This document shows, in pieces, positions 34,985 through 46,085 of a stretch of DNA of 64,000 nucleotides. The DNA lies in the NCBI RefSeq assembly GCF_029626225.1, contig NZ_JARUBP010000001.1, positions 2,046,001-2,110,000 of the forward strand, written 5' to 3'. Below the pieces are notes generated by a model. That model worked only from the letters and a program-made list of their open reading frames with translations. It was not told the origin of the DNA and ran no database searches. This DNA comes from Asanoa sp. WMMD1127 (lineage in GTDB: Bacteria > Actinomycetota > Actinomycetes > Mycobacteriales > Micromonosporaceae). Both the position numbers and the translations under genes were made by a program. Position 1 is the first letter of the stretch. Every line of letters begins with the position of its first letter.

Positions 34985-35581
34985 CGGGCCACCCTTTCTG
35001 CGCTGAGCAGCATCCCGACACCGGCTAGGTGGGGGCGTGAGCGTATCCCACGGCGGCGTGCTCGCCCCGATCGGATCGCGCCGCAGAAACTACGGCACGG
35101 TGACCGGTTCGCGCGACCCCCGGATGGGCACCATTGGAGTGCGGATCATGGCCCTCAAATCCGATTTGCCGGGATCACTGCTCCCGGTGGCCACACCGGC
35201 CACCGAAGGCGCCTCATGATCTGAAGTGAAAACGGGCCGGCACGCGGCTGGCTCGCGCGGAAGGGCCTTTCGTGTGGGGGGAGTCGCGGATACGGAGGAT
35301 CGCGCCGCTGTGGCGCTTCTAGCGCCGTTTTAGGGGTGCGCCGGATGGGTGTTCGGGCCTCCCGCCCGGTAAGATTGGTAGCAGACGAAGGACGACGCGC
35401 GGACGACCGCATCGGGTCCTCCCCGACCCGGGGCCGCCCGCGTGTCATGTCCAGCCGATCGTGACCGCGGGAGGGCGCGGCGAACGGCGCGCCCAGACCC
35501 CGGTCGCGCCGGTCGTTGGTGGCCGTCCCGCCATACCCGCGCACCAGCGTCGGTCAGCCGACGCTGGGGCGGCGCGAGAAA
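34985..35581. promoter_or_regulatory. Spacer upstream of gyrB
   Basis: No convincing gene in about 600 bp. An 8-bp perfect hairpin with 5-base loop (CGGTGGCC at 35185-35192 with GGCCACCG at 35198-35205) is visible. TAAGAT at 35369-35374 could be a -10 element for gyrB. The region presumably carries the supercoiling-sensitive gyrase promoter, but this cannot be shown by eye. Confidence 0.4.
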
Positions 35582-37537
<1,956 letters not shown>

Positions 37538-37601
37538 CGCAACGTTCCGGGGGTCGGCGTGCGTCTTGCATGTCGGCCCCGGACGTGAGTGAGCGCTGAA
37601 G

Positions 37602-37641
37602 TTATCCACAGACAGGTCGGTTTCCACAGCCGTTATCCACA
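37602..37641 (+). promoter_or_regulatory. Two perfect DnaA boxes between gyrB and gyrA
   Basis: TTATCCACA at 37602-37610 and 37633-37641, 31 bp apart (about three helical turns), with a weaker TTTCCACAG between them at 37622. These are the strongest DnaA boxes of the E. coli type in the window, 38 bp before the gyrA start and outside oriC. Confidence 0.85.
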
Positions 37642-37678
37642 GGATGAAAACGGCATTTAGGGCGAAAAAGGATTAATT

Positions 37679-40204
37679 GTGACGGATAACCCCGAGGCCT
37701 ACGAGGGCGAGGAGCTCGAAGCCGCGGCCGCCGCGGTCGGCAGCCGCGACCGGGTCGAGCCGGTCGGGCTCGAGGTCGAGATGCAGCGCTCCTACCTCGA
37801 CTACGCGATGAGCGTGATCGTCGGGCGCGCGCTGCCGGACGTCCGTGACGGCCTCAAGCCGGTTCACCGCAAGATCCTTTACGCGATGTACGACTCGGGC
37901 TACCGGCCCGACCGTGGCTACGTGAAGTGCTCCCGGGTCGTCGGCGACGTGATGGGTCAGTTCCACCCGCACGGCGACTCCGCGATCTACGACGCCCTGG
38001 TCCGGATGGCGCAGACCTGGTCGCTGCGCTACCCGCTGGTCGACGGCAACGGCAACTTCGGCTCGCCGGGCAACGACCCCGCCGCGGCCATGCGATACAC
38101 CGAGTGCAAGCTCGACCCGCTGGCCATGGAGATGCTCCGGGACATCGACGAGGACACCGTCGACTTCCAGGACAACTACGACGGCCGGGCCAAGGAGCCG
38201 GTGATCCTCCCGTCGCGGATCCCGAACCTGCTGGTCAACGGCGCTGAGGGCATCGCGGTCGGCATGGCCACCAAGATCCCGCCGCACAACCTGCGCGAGA
38301 TCGCCGACGCGGTCAAGTGGTGCCTCGACAACCCGGACGCCGACGAGCCGACCACGTTGGAAGCACTGCTCGGCATCGTCAAGGGCCCCGACTTCCCGAC
38401 GTACGGCCTCATCGTGGGCACGCAGGCCATCCAGGACGCGTACCGCACGGGTCGTGGCTCGATCCGCATGCGCGCGGTGGTCGAGGTCGAGGAGGACAAG
38501 AAGGGTCGCGCCTGCCTCGTCGTCAGCGAGCTGCCCTATCAGGTCAACCCCGACAACCTGGCCGAGCGGATCGCCGAGCTGATCCGCGAGGGCAAGATCG
38601 CCGGCATCGCCGACATCCGGGACGAGTCCTCGGGCCGCACCGGTATGCGGATCGTGATCGTGCTCCGCCGCGACGCGGTCGCCAAGGTCGTGCTGAACAA
38701 CCTCTACAAGCACACCCAGCTGCAGGAGACGTTCGGCGCCAACATGCTGGCGCTGGTCGACGGCGTGCCGCGCACGCTCAACCTCGCGCAGTTCATCCGC
38801 TACTACGTCGAACACCAGATCGACGTCATCCAGCGGCGCACCGCCTATCGCCTGCGCAAGGCCGAGGAGCGCGCGCACATCCTGCGCGGCCTGGTCAAGG
38901 CGCTGGACGCGCTCGACGAGGTCATCGCCCTGATCCGGCGCTCGCCGACCGTCGAGGACGCCCGCGGCGGCCTGCGCGACCTGCTCGACATCGACGACAT
39001 CCAGGCGACCGCGATCCTCGACATGCAGCTGCGCCGCCTGGCTGCCCTCGAGCGGCAGAAGATCATCGACGAGTTGGCGAAGATCGAGATCGACATCGCC
39101 GACCTGCGCGACATCCTCGCCAAGCCGGAGCGCCAGCGGAAGATCATCTCTGACGAGCTCAGCGAGATCGTGGCCAAGTGGGGCGACGACCGCCGCACCA
39201 AGATCGTCCCGTTCGACGGCGAGGTCTCCATGGAGGACCTCATCGCGCGCGAGGACGTGGTCGTCACCATCACCCGCACCGGGTACGCGAAGCGCACCAA
39301 GGTCGACCTCTACCGCTCGCAGCGGCGGGGCGGCAAGGGCGTCAGCGGAGCCGGGCTGCGGCAGGACGACATCGTCAGCCACTTCTTCGTGTGCTCCACA
39401 CACGACTGGATCCTGTTCTTCACCAACAAGGGCCGGGTCTACCGGGCCAAGGCGTACGAGCTGCCCGAAGCCAGTCGCACCGCCCGCGGCCAGCACGTGG
39501 CCAACCTGCTGGCCTTCCAGCCGGACGAGCACATCGCACAGGTGATCGAGATCGCCAACTACGGCGTGGCGCCCTACCTGGTGCTCGCCACTCGTGGGGG
39601 CCTGGTCAAGAAGACCAAGCTGGAGGAGTTCGACTCCAACCGGTCGGGCGGCATCATCGCGATCAACCTGCGCGACGAGGACGAGCTGGTCGGCGCCGGG
39701 CTCGCGGGTCCCGACGACGATCTGCTGCTGGTCTCCAAGATGGCGCAGGCGATCCGGTTCAACGCGACCGACGACGCTCTGCGCCCGATGGGCCGCGCCA
39801 CCTCGGGCGTGATCGGCATGCGGTTCACCGGGGCCGACGAGCTGCTGGCCATGGAGGTCGTCCGCGAGGGCATGGACGAGCTGGACGTGCTGGTGGCGAC
39901 CAACGGCGGCTACGCGAAGCGCACGCCGATCGGTGAATATCCGGTGCAGGGGCGCGGCGGCAAGGGTGTGCTGACCGCTAAGCTCACCGAGCGTCGGGGT
40001 GGTCTCGTCGGGGCGGTGGTGATCAGTCCTGACGACGAGCTGTTTGCTATAACCAGCAACGGTGGTGTTATCCGGACTCCGGTGAAGCCTGTACGCCGAA
40101 CGCGCGATCGGAACACAATGGGGGTCAAGCTCATGGACCTTCCGGACGGCGTAACCATCGTGGCCATCGCTCGCAATGCCGACGAGCCCGACGAACAGGA
40201 CTAG
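37679..40204 (+). CDS. gyrA: DNA gyrase subunit A
   Basis: An 841-residue topoisomerase II subunit. The N-terminal winged-helix region reads [33 protein letters not shown]. The quinolone-resistance region [26 protein letters not shown] keeps Ser and Asp at the positions equivalent to E. coli 83 and 87. The catalytic tyrosine is in [10 protein letters not shown]. The C-terminal beta-pinwheel carries the GyrA box QRRGGKG. GTG start with AAAAGGA upstream. The end overlaps closely with the DUF3566 gene (3-bp gap). Confidence 0.98.
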   Translation: MTDNPEAYEGEELEAAAAAVGSRDRVEPVGLEVEMQRSYLDYAMSVIVGRALPDVRDGLKPVHRKILYAMYDSGYRPDRGYVKCSRVVGDVMGQFHPHGDSAIYDALVRMAQTWSLRYPLVDGNGNFGSPGNDPAAAMRYTECKLDPLAMEMLRDIDEDTVDFQDNYDGRAKEPVILPSRIPNLLVNGAEGIAVGMATKIPPHNLREIADAVKWCLDNPDADEPTTLEALLGIVKGPDFPTYGLIVGTQAIQDAYRTGRGSIRMRAVVEVEEDKKGRACLVVSELPYQVNPDNLAERIAELIREGKIAGIADIRDESSGRTGMRIVIVLRRDAVAKVVLNNLYKHTQLQETFGANMLALVDGVPRTLNLAQFIRYYVEHQIDVIQRRTAYRLRKAEERAHILRGLVKALDALDEVIALIRRSPTVEDARGGLRDLLDIDDIQATAILDMQLRRLAALERQKIIDELAKIEIDIADLRDILAKPERQRKIISDELSEIVAKWGDDRRTKIVPFDGEVSMEDLIAREDVVVTITRTGYAKRTKVDLYRSQRRGGKGVSGAGLRQDDIVSHFFVCSTHDWILFFTNKGRVYRAKAYELPEASRTARGQHVANLLAFQPDEHIAQVIEIANYGVAPYLVLATRGGLVKKTKLEEFDSNRSGGIIAINLRDEDELVGAGLAGPDDDLLLVSKMAQAIRFNATDDALRPMGRATSGVIGMRFTGADELLAMEVVREGMDELDVLVATNGGYAKRTPIGEYPVQGRGGKGVLTAKLTERRGGLVGAVVISPDDELFAITSNGGVIRTPVKPVRRTRDRNTMGVKLMDLPDGVTIVAIARNADEPDEQD

Positions 40205-40207
40205 TTG

Positions 40208-41047
40208 ATGACGGAGACACAGGCGAAGTCGGGGACTGCGGGGGCCTCGACGACCCCGGTCGAAGGCGAGTCCGCCGAAGGCGGCGCCGCGACCGGCCGC
40301 GCGGCGGTTGGCCGAGCGGCAGTCCCCGCGGACGCACCGTCGCCCAAGTTCACCCGGGCCCCGGGCATGGCACCGCCCCCGGACAAGCCCTCCGACAGCG
40401 ACGGCAAGCCCGAGGCACCGGCCGCCGCCGGCGCCAAGTCCTCGCCCGGCGCGCCGCCCACGATCACGCGTCCGGGTGCGTCGGCCCGGCCGGCCGAGGC
40501 GCCTGGTCGGCCCACCGAGGCGACGGCCACGATGACCCGTCCGGGTGCCGCTCCCGGCCCGGCGCCGGCCGGTGGCCCCGGCCAGGCCGCTTCCGGCCAG
40601 GCGTCCGCGGTGGGCGCCGCCCGGGTGACCGAGGCGGTCCGCACGGCCCGTTCGACGGTCGCCGGTGGCGCCGCGCGCGGCCCCCGGCGGGCCCGGCTCA
40701 ACGTCAAGCGGATCGACCCGTGGTCGGTGTTCAAGTTCTCGTTCGCCGTCTCCCTGGTGCTCTTCATCGTCGTCATCGTGGCGACGTCGGTGCTCTACCT
40801 GGCGCTCGACGCGATGGGCGTCTTCGAGAAGGTCAACACCAGCCTGGGTGACCTGATCAGCGCCAGTGGCGGCAACGAGGGCAGCACCTTCAAGATCACG
40901 GCCAAGGGCGTGATCGGCACGTCGGCGCTGATCGGCGTCGTCAACGTCGTGCTCTTCACCGCGCTGGCCACCCTCGGCGCGTTCATCTACAACGTCTGCG
41001 CCGACCTGGTCGGCGGCGTCGAGCTGACCCTCGCCGAGCGCGACTGA
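40208..41047 (+). CDS. DUF3566 membrane protein (Rv0007-like)
   Basis: 279 residues. The first 150 are a Pro/Ala/Gly-rich disordered cytosolic segment with repeated TRPGA motifs. The folded domain starts ARLNVKRIDPWSVFKFSF and has two transmembrane helices (VSLVLFIVVIVATSVLYLAL and GVVNVVLFTALATLGAFIYNV) with a short exposed region between. This is the DUF3566 family, always found after gyrA in actinobacteria; its function is unresolved. The ATG at 40208 has AGGA upstream within the end of gyrA. Confidence 0.92.
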   Translation: MTETQAKSGTAGASTTPVEGESAEGGAATGRAAVGRAAVPADAPSPKFTRAPGMAPPPDKPSDSDGKPEAPAAAGAKSSPGAPPTITRPGASARPAEAPGRPTEATATMTRPGAAPGPAPAGGPGQAASGQASAVGAARVTEAVRTARSTVAGGAARGPRRARLNVKRIDPWSVFKFSFAVSLVLFIVVIVATSVLYLALDAMGVFEKVNTSLGDLISASGGNEGSTFKITAKGVIGTSALIGVVNVVLFTALATLGAFIYNVCADLVGGVELTLAERD

Positions 41048-41063
41048 CGTTCTCCTTCGTGGT

Positions 41064-41098
41064 GATACCGGTGTGGCGCCCAGCGCCATGCCGGTATC
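41064..41098 (+). terminator. Strong hairpin after the DUF3566 gene
   Basis: A 16-bp stem (41064-41079 with 41083-41098) in which every base pairs, including two G-U pairs, closed by a 3-base loop CCA. It lies 16 bases after the stop codon. No U tract follows. It probably separates the gyrase unit from the tRNA genes. Confidence 0.75.
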
Positions 41099-41145
41099 CA
41101 AGTTGGGGGAAGCGGAGCGGGTACGGTAACCTTGCCCGGTCGCAC

Positions 41146-41219
41146 GGGGCTATAGCTCAGTCGGTTAGAGCGCAGAGCTGATAACTCTGAGGTCGCTGGT
41201 TCGATTCCAGCTAGCCCCA
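41146..41219 (+). tRNA. tRNA-Ile (GAT)
   Basis: A 74-base cloverleaf. The acceptor stem GGGGCTA pairs with TAGCCCC, the D arm contains AGCTCAGTCGGTTAGAGC, the anticodon loop CTGATAA has anticodon GAT at 41180-41182, and the T arm is GCTGGTTCGATTCCAGC. The CCA end is not encoded. Its place after gyrA is conserved in actinobacteria. Confidence 0.98.
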
Positions 41220-41265
41220 CTTCAGACGGTCCGGAAGCCTTGAGAGCGCGAGGGGTCGACCCCAG

Positions 41266-41394
41266 ATGTTGAAGAAGCTCCTGATCATCGTCGGTGTCGT
41301 GGGCGTCGCCGCCCTGGTGGCCAAGAAGGTCAAGGAGTCCAGCGACGAGCGGGCTCTCTGGCACGAGGCGACCACCGCTCCCGACCTCCGATAA
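41266..41394 (+). CDS. DLW-39 family small membrane protein
   Basis: A 42-residue protein, translated as MLKKLLIIVGVVGVAALVAK, then KVKESSDERALWHEATTA and PDLR. One N-terminal transmembrane helix and a short charged tail with the family's LW-x-EAT motif identify the DLW-39 family, found between tRNA-Ile and tRNA-Ala near gyrA in actinobacteria. Function unknown. The ATG follows a purine-rich stretch (GCGAGGGGTCGACCCCAG) containing a GAGG-type ribosome site. Confidence 0.88.
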   Translation: MLKKLLIIVGVVGVAALVAKKVKESSDERALWHEATTAPDLR

Positions 41395-41421
41395 TCCCAA
41401 CCGGCGGCTCCACCCGCCGTC

Positions 41422-41497
41422 GGGGCCGTAGCTCAACTGGCAGAGCACTGCCTTTGCAAGGCAGGGGTTAGGGGTTCAAGTCCCCTCGGCTCCACCA
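41422..41497 (+). tRNA. tRNA-Ala (TGC)
   Basis: A 76-base tRNA including an encoded CCA. The acceptor stem GGGGCCG pairs with CGGCTCC and contains the G3-U70 wobble pair that identifies alanine tRNA. The anticodon loop CTTTGCAAG has anticodon TGC, and the T arm is AGGGGTTCAAGTCCCCT. Confidence 0.98.
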
Positions 41498-41552
41498 CAT
41501 CGAAGCCGAAGAGACGAGCGTGGCTCGGCGAAGCCCTCGGTACGCTGCGGCC

Positions 41553-42014
41553 GTGAGTTATGACCTCATGTTCCTCCGCCGGCAGCCCGGGCAGGGATGG
41601 GAAGAGGCGCTGGAAGCCGCCGAGGACTATCAGGACTTCGGCGCCGGGCCGGACGACGAGATCTGGCAGCGGGTGCTCAACCGCGCGAAGCTGCTGCTCG
41701 GTGAGGTGTCGACCTGGCTGACCGACGACGCCGGCGAGATCATCCATGAGCGCACCGGGATCCAACTCACCCTCTATGCGGACTCCGCCGAGATGAGCGT
41801 CCCCTACGGCGACACCGGCGACGCCGCCACCGCTGTGCTGCGGACGATGTTCCTGCTCGGCCAGGTGGTCGAGGAGGAGACCGGGCTGGAGGGCTTCGAC
41901 CCGCAGGTCGACATGCCGATCCGCGAAGCCGCCGCCAACCTCGACCTGGGCGCGGCCTCGTTCGAGATGGTCGCCCGCATGCTGAGCCGGCCCGGCGGCG
42001 CTACGGCGTCGTGA
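41553..42014 (+). CDS. Hypothetical protein, 153 aa
   Basis: Not recognised. The sequence starts (V/M)SYDLMFLRRQPGQGW and continues with alternating acidic helices (DDEIWQRVLNRAKLLLG, TGIQLTLYADSAEMSVPYG). It resembles small actinobacterial proteins of unknown function that begin with the SYDL motif. The GTG at 41553 was preferred to an upstream ATG at 41520, which only adds sequence from the tRNA 3' flank. Its last 14 bases overlap the end of the convergent regulator gene. Confidence 0.75.
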   Translation: MSYDLMFLRRQPGQGWEEALEAAEDYQDFGAGPDDEIWQRVLNRAKLLLGEVSTWLTDDAGEIIHERTGIQLTLYADSAEMSVPYGDTGDAATAVLRTMFLLGQVVEEETGLEGFDPQVDMPIREAAANLDLGAASFEMVARMLSRPGGATAS

Positions 42015-42693
42015 CGTTCCAGCGCTTCGCGAGCTGACGGCGGCCCTCGTCGGTGATGCGCAGCGCCCGATGGCCCGGTGCGCGCCGCACGAACCAACCC
42101 TCGGCCAGAGCGTGGCCGCACACCGCGGCGCCCAGCGCGCCGGCGAGGTGTGGGCGGCGTTCGGTGAAGTCCAGGCAGGAGCGGGCGAACGCGCGCCGCG
42201 ACGCCCGCGCGGCGGACACGTCGACGCCCGCGTCGGCCAGTGCCTCCGCGCCGGCCGGCGTCAGTGTGAACCCGTCACCGCCGGCGACCAGGATCGACTC
42301 GGCCACGAACGCGTCGACCAGGGCGACCGCGATGATCCCGGCGAGGTGGTCGTAGCAGGTGCGGGCCAGGGTCATCGCCTCGTCCGTGCGTGACTGGCGC
42401 AGCGAGCGGATCGGCCGGGGCGGGCTGATCGCGCCCAACGCCTCCAGGGCGTGCGCGACGTCGGGCGACGCGAGCCGGAAGTAGCGGTGCCGGCCGCTGT
42501 GGGTGACCTCGACCAGGCCCCCGTCGACCAGTTGGGCGAGGTGGCCGCTGGCCGTCGAGGCCCGTACGCCGCCGGCGCGGGCCAGCTCGCCGGCCGCCAG
42601 CGCCTGCCCGGACAGCAGCGCGTCGAGCATCGCGGCCCGGGCCGGCTCGGCGATGAGCCGGGCGGCGGCGGCCAGGTCGACGTCGGTGGTCAT
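42001..42693 (-). CDS. ArsR-type winged-helix transcriptional regulator
   Basis: About 230 residues. An N-terminal winged helix-turn-helix (AARLIAEPARAAMLDALLSG, ELARAGGVRASTASGHLAQLVDGGLVEV, GRHRYFRLAS) is followed by a C-terminal domain with cysteines (TCYDHLAGIIAVALVDAF; CLDFTERRPHLAGALGAAVC) that may bind an effector. The start MTTDVDLAAAARL (42693) is preferred to a longer frame. It diverges from the DinB-like gene with a 65-bp spacer, so it probably controls that gene and itself. Confidence 0.85.
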   Translation of the reverse strand: MTTDVDLAAAARLIAEPARAAMLDALLSGQALAAGELARAGGVRASTASGHLAQLVDGGLVEVTHSGRHRYFRLASPDVAHALEALGAISPPRPIRSLRQSRTDEAMTLARTCYDHLAGIIAVALVDAFVAESILVAGGDGFTLTPAGAEALADAGVDVSAARASRRAFARSCLDFTERRPHLAGALGAAVCGHALAEGWFVRRAPGHRALRITDEGRRQLAKRWNVTTP

Positions 42694-42758
42694 CGCTCCA
42701 CGGTAGGCCTGGGACAGTTCGGCGCCGACCGAAGCGTCCCGCACCTAGCGTCAGGCCC

Positions 42759-43196
42759 ATGATCACTGAGCTGATTCCCACCGCCGTCGGCGAGGTGCTG
42801 GACCGGGCCGCCGGCTGGCTGGGCTGGGACGGACGCCCGGTCAGCCGCGACGGCAACGCCTGGACGCCGCACAAGGCGATGCGCCGCGTCGCCGACCACC
42901 TGCTCGACCACCTCGCCGAGATCGACTGCCGGCTGGCCGGGCTGCCGACGATCCCCGACGAGTGGCACGGCCGGCGGGTGACCACGCACGCCGACTTCGC
43001 GCCGTTCACCGAGGTCGACCTCGACGAGGCCCGGAGCCGGCTGACCCGGCTGGCCGCCTGCTACCGCGCCCGGCTCGAACGGCTCGACCCCGAGACCCTG
43101 GACCACGAGCCCGCGGACGGCGCGTGGTCGATCCGCAAGGTGGTCGAGCACGTCGCGAACGTCACCTACTACGCCCGGATGCTCGACCCGGCCTGA
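42759..43196 (+). CDS. DinB superfamily protein
   Basis: 145 residues with the four-helix layout of the DinB/YfiT family. Likely metal-binding histidines are in RRVADHLLDHLAEID and in the C-terminal WSIRKVVEHVANVTYYARML. Such proteins are metal-dependent, sometimes thiol-linked transferases, but most have no known substrate. It diverges from the ArsR-type gene, its likely regulator. Confidence 0.8.
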   Translation: MITELIPTAVGEVLDRAAGWLGWDGRPVSRDGNAWTPHKAMRRVADHLLDHLAEIDCRLAGLPTIPDEWHGRRVTTHADFAPFTEVDLDEARSRLTRLAACYRARLERLDPETLDHEPADGAWSIRKVVEHVANVTYYARMLDPA

Positions 43197-43256
43197 GGGG
43201 CGCCGCCCGACGAACCACGCCTGTGCCCTCGGGCCGGATCGTCCGTTCGGGTGGCG

Positions 43257-43622
43257 CTAGTCGCTCGGTGCCTCGGACGGGCCCGAACCGGGCGGGTCGG
43301 GCGTCGGGGTGGGCGCGGTCGACGGCTCGTCCGGCGTCGGCTCGGCGGGCGTGGATGTCGCCGGCTGGGTCGTGCGCGGCGTCGGCGAGGGCGACCGGCT
43401 CGGCGACCGCGAGGGCCGCGGCGACTCGCTCTCCCGTGGAGTCGGCGAGGTCGAGTGGCTCGGAGGCGGGTCCTTCTCCTGCTGCCTCGACGTGTCCGGG
43501 CGCGACTCGCCCCGAGCGACCTGGGGCTCGGGACGCAGCAGCAGGTAGCCGGCGAACGCGAGCAGGAACACCAGCGCCAGCACGATCGTGGAGAGGCGGA
43601 CCTTGCCCAGGTGGCGGCTCAT
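43257..43622 (-). CDS. Membrane-anchored Ser/Pro/Thr-rich protein
   Basis: 121 residues. The N-terminus MSRHLGKVRLSTIVLALVFLLAFAGYLLL is a signal anchor, and the rest is an exposed low-complexity tail (SPRPSRSPSRSPSPTPRTT). Not a recognised family. The ATG overlaps the mscS stop by four bases (ATGA), so it is translated with the channel and might be an accessory or wall-contacting protein. The tail could be O-mannosylated, as such tails often are in actinobacteria; this is inference. Confidence 0.7.
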   Translation of the reverse strand: MSRHLGKVRLSTIVLALVFLLAFAGYLLLRPEPQVARGESRPDTSRQQEKDPPPSHSTSPTPRESESPRPSRSPSRSPSPTPRTTQPATSTPAEPTPDEPSTAPTPTPDPPGSGPSEAPSD

Positions 43623-44518
43623 GAGGCGGCCATCGGCTCGGCGGTGTCGACCGCGGCGGCGACGCGTACGCCCTCGTGCTGGAAGGCGATCGCCACCCGC
43701 GACCGCAGCTCACGCCCCACGTCGAACTGCTTCCCCGGCAGCGTGCGGGCCACGATCCTCAGGTGCACCGAGTCGACCTCGAGGCTCTGCACGCCGAGCA
43801 CCGTCGGCGCGTCGAGCAGCAGGCCGCCCAGGTTCGGGTCCTCGACGGCCGCGGCCGTGACCTCCTGGAGGATCTCCCGGGCCCGGGTCAGGTCGACGCT
43901 GACCGGCACCGGCACGTCGATCACCGCCCGCGCCCAGTCGCGCGACATGTTGATGACCTGCACGATCTGGCCGTTGGGCACGATCACCACCTCGCCCTGC
44001 AGCGTACGCAGGCGGGTGATCCGCAGGGTGACCTCTTCGACCGTGCCGGTCACGCCGCCCTCGGAGCCCAGCGTGCCGATGCGGATGGTGTCGCCGAAGC
44101 CGTACTGCCGCTCGAAGATGATGAACGTGCCGGCCAGGATGTCCTGAACGATGCGCTGCGCGCCGAAGCCGAGCGCCACACCGAGCACCGCCGCGGGCGC
44201 CACCAGGCCGGTGACCGGGATGCCGAGCTGCTGGATGACGAGCACGGCCGCGATCGAGTAGATCAGCACGATGACCACCCAGGTCAGCCCCTGGGTGACG
44301 ACGTGGCGGTGCTTGGCGCCCTCGTCGGCGATCTGGTCGGCGCTGGTCGGCTTGGCGTCGATCCGCCGGTAGATGCGACCGCTGACCCACCGCGTCAGCC
44401 GCGACAGCAGGATCGCGCCGGTGACGAACAGGACGATCAAGAGACCGCTGCTGCGGAGCCAGTCGGTCAGATCGTCCACCGGAGCCATCGCCACCACCAT
44501 GGCGACCAATCCTGACAT
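43619..44518 (-). CDS. MscS family mechanosensitive ion channel
   Basis: 299 residues. Three transmembrane helices are visible (LLIVLFVTGAILLSRL, WVVIVLIYSIAAVLVIQQL, GLVAPAAVLGVALGFGAQRIVQDILAG); the last, with GALGFGAQ-type Ala/Gly packing, is the pore helix of MscS. The cytosolic beta domain contains FERQYGFGDTIRIG and VPNGQIVQVINMSRDWAR. It releases solutes on hypo-osmotic shock. Shorter in-frame ATGs exist near the start. It is coupled to the downstream Ser/Pro-rich gene. Confidence 0.92.
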   Translation of the reverse strand: MSGLVAMVVAMAPVDDLTDWLRSSGLLIVLFVTGAILLSRLTRWVSGRIYRRIDAKPTSADQIADEGAKHRHVVTQGLTWVVIVLIYSIAAVLVIQQLGIPVTGLVAPAAVLGVALGFGAQRIVQDILAGTFIIFERQYGFGDTIRIGTLGSEGGVTGTVEEVTLRITRLRTLQGEVVIVPNGQIVQVINMSRDWARAVIDVPVPVSVDLTRAREILQEVTAAAVEDPNLGGLLLDAPTVLGVQSLEVDSVHLRIVARTLPGKQFDVGRELRSRVAIAFQHEGVRVAAAVDTAEPMAAS

Positions 44519-44565
44519 GGGCGCCCGACGACCGCACCAAGCTCAGTCGGCGGACGTAAGAAGCA

Positions 44566-45249
44566 TCACGACAAACGGACGTGCGGACGGCGGCGCAGGC
44601 GCACACCGAACGCGACGGTCACGACCACGAGCAGTAAGGACGCGGTGACGGCGCCGTGCAGCAGGCCGCGGTCGAAGTAGCCGGCCGACGTGTGGTCGAT
44701 CGCGTAGGTGCCGATCTCGCGACTGAACCAGAACGGCAGCAGCCGGGCCGCGTTGCCGGCCGGGTCGAGGATCATCTGCAGGCCCACGATGGTCAGCAGG
44801 ATCAGCATGCCCTCGAGGTCGCGGGGGAGCAGGGCGCTCAGCGCCAGGCCGAGCAGTGGCGCGACCAGCACGCCGAGCAGCATGATGACCGCGATCGCGC
44901 CATAGCGCACGTTGTGCTGGTCGAAGCGGATCAGCAGGAAGTACGGCGTGGAGAGCGCGAGACCGAGCGTCCACAGCGCGACCAGCCGGCCGAGGAAAAG
45001 GTGGTGCGTGCGGTAGCCGGAGAGCCGCAGCCGGGGCTCGAGCGACCGGGCCGCCGAGCCGACGAACAGCGCCGCGGTGGCCAGCACCCAGCTCAGCCCG
45101 AGGCAGACGAACCGGATCGACTGTCCGAGGTGGTCGCCGCGCCGCGCGAGATAGAAGGCCAGGGGCAGGATCAGCAGCAGCACGAGCACGCCGCGTCGGC
45201 GGGCCGTCTCGCGCAGGGTCATCTCGGCGATCGTCAGGGTGCGGTTCAT
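44566..45249 (-). CDS. ABC transporter permease
   Basis: 227 residues with about six hydrophobic helices, for example VLVLLLILPLAFYLA, FVCLGLSWVLATAALFVGS, LVALWTLGLALSTPYFLLI and AVIMLLGVLVAPLLGLALSALL. It resembles ABC-2 type permeases. The ATG at 45249 overlaps the ATPase stop (ATGA) and was chosen over a longer frame. With the ATPase and PadR genes upstream it forms a three-gene operon for an exporter of unknown substrate. Confidence 0.85.
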   Translation of the reverse strand: MNRTLTIAEMTLRETARRRGVLVLLLILPLAFYLARRGDHLGQSIRFVCLGLSWVLATAALFVGSAARSLEPRLRLSGYRTHHLFLGRLVALWTLGLALSTPYFLLIRFDQHNVRYGAIAVIMLLGVLVAPLLGLALSALLPRDLEGMLILLTIVGLQMILDPAGNAARLLPFWFSREIGTYAIDHTSAGYFDRGLLHGAVTASLLLVVVTVAFGVRLRRRPHVRLS

Positions 45250-46085
45250 GCCGCCACCCCCGCGCGGCCCGCGGACAGGTCGAGCACCACGTCGACCCGG
45301 TCGAGCTGGTTGAGCAGGTGGGTGACCACGACGACGGCCCGGCCCGCGTCGCGCCAGCGCCACACCTCGTGCCAGAAGTCGAGATAGGTGCCCCGGTCGA
45401 AGCCCTGATAGGGCTCGTCGAGCAGCAGCACGTCCGGGTCGCCGAGGTCGGCCAGCACCAGGTTGAGCTTCTGCCGGGTGCCGCCGGACAGGTGCCGGGC
45501 TTGCTCGCCGCCCGGCGTCCAGTCGAGCGCGGCGGCCTGCCGGGCGCCGGACCGGGCCGCCTCGCCCCGCTGCAGACCACGCCCGGTGCCGATCAGCGCG
45601 AAGTGCTCGCCGGCGGTCAGGAAGTCCGCGGTGCCGCCGGCCTGCGGGCAGTAGCCGACCCTGCCGTGCAGCTCGACGTGGCCGCGGTCGGCGCCGACCA
45701 GGCCGGCGCAGATCCGCAGGAACGTCGACTTGCCAGAGCCGTTGGCGCCGACCACCGCGGCGACCTGGCCCGCGTGCAGGGTCAGCGAGACGCCGGAGAG
45801 CACCGTGCGCCGCCCGTAGCGCTTCACGATGTCGACTGCCCGGAGCCGCACGGGCCCGACCGCCGCCCGCCCGCGCGCCGGCGCGGTGGCCGTCGCCGGG
45901 CCGCCGACGCTGTCCGCGACGGCGGCGGCGTACGCCTGTGGTGGTCCGAACGCCCGCAGTGGTGGCTCGCCGCTGTCCCGCAGGTGCGCGGCCGCCTCGG
46001 CCACCACGTGCCCGGCCAGGTCGGGCCCGATGCCGTGGCGCCGGAGCTCGTCGGTGAGCGCGGCCAGCCAGATCTCGTGTCTCAC
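45246..46085 (-). CDS. ABC transporter ATP-binding protein
   Basis: 279 residues. The first 65 (HEIWLAALTDELRRHGIGPDLAG) are a helical N-terminal extension like those encoded after PadR genes. The ATPase has Walker A VVGANGSGKST, signature LSGGTRQKLNLVLADLG, Walker B VLLLDEPYQGFD and switch VVVVTH. The GTG at 46085 overlaps the PadR stop (GTGA), which fixes the start. It energises the permease encoded next. Confidence 0.93.
   Translation of the reverse strand: MRHEIWLAALTDELRRHGIGPDLAGHVVAEAAAHLRDSGEPPLRAFGPPQAYAAAVADSVGGPATATAPARGRAAVGPVRLRAVDIVKRYGRRTVLSGVSLTLHAGQVAAVVGANGSGKSTFLRICAGLVGADRGHVELHGRVGYCPQAGGTADFLTAGEHFALIGTGRGLQRGEAARSGARQAAALDWTPGGEQARHLSGGTRQKLNLVLADLGDPDVLLLDEPYQGFDRGTYLDFWHEVWRWRDAGRAVVVVTHLLNQLDRVDVVLDLSAGRAGVAA

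Noticed and set aside
35037..35219. Short ORF upstream of gyrB
   Set aside because: 60 codons without ribosome site or recognisable product; contains the 35185 hairpin.
37673..41101. 1142-codon minus-strand frame opposite gyrA
   Set aside because: Typical antisense open frame of a high-GC gene; no domain and strong dependence on the gyrA codon pattern.
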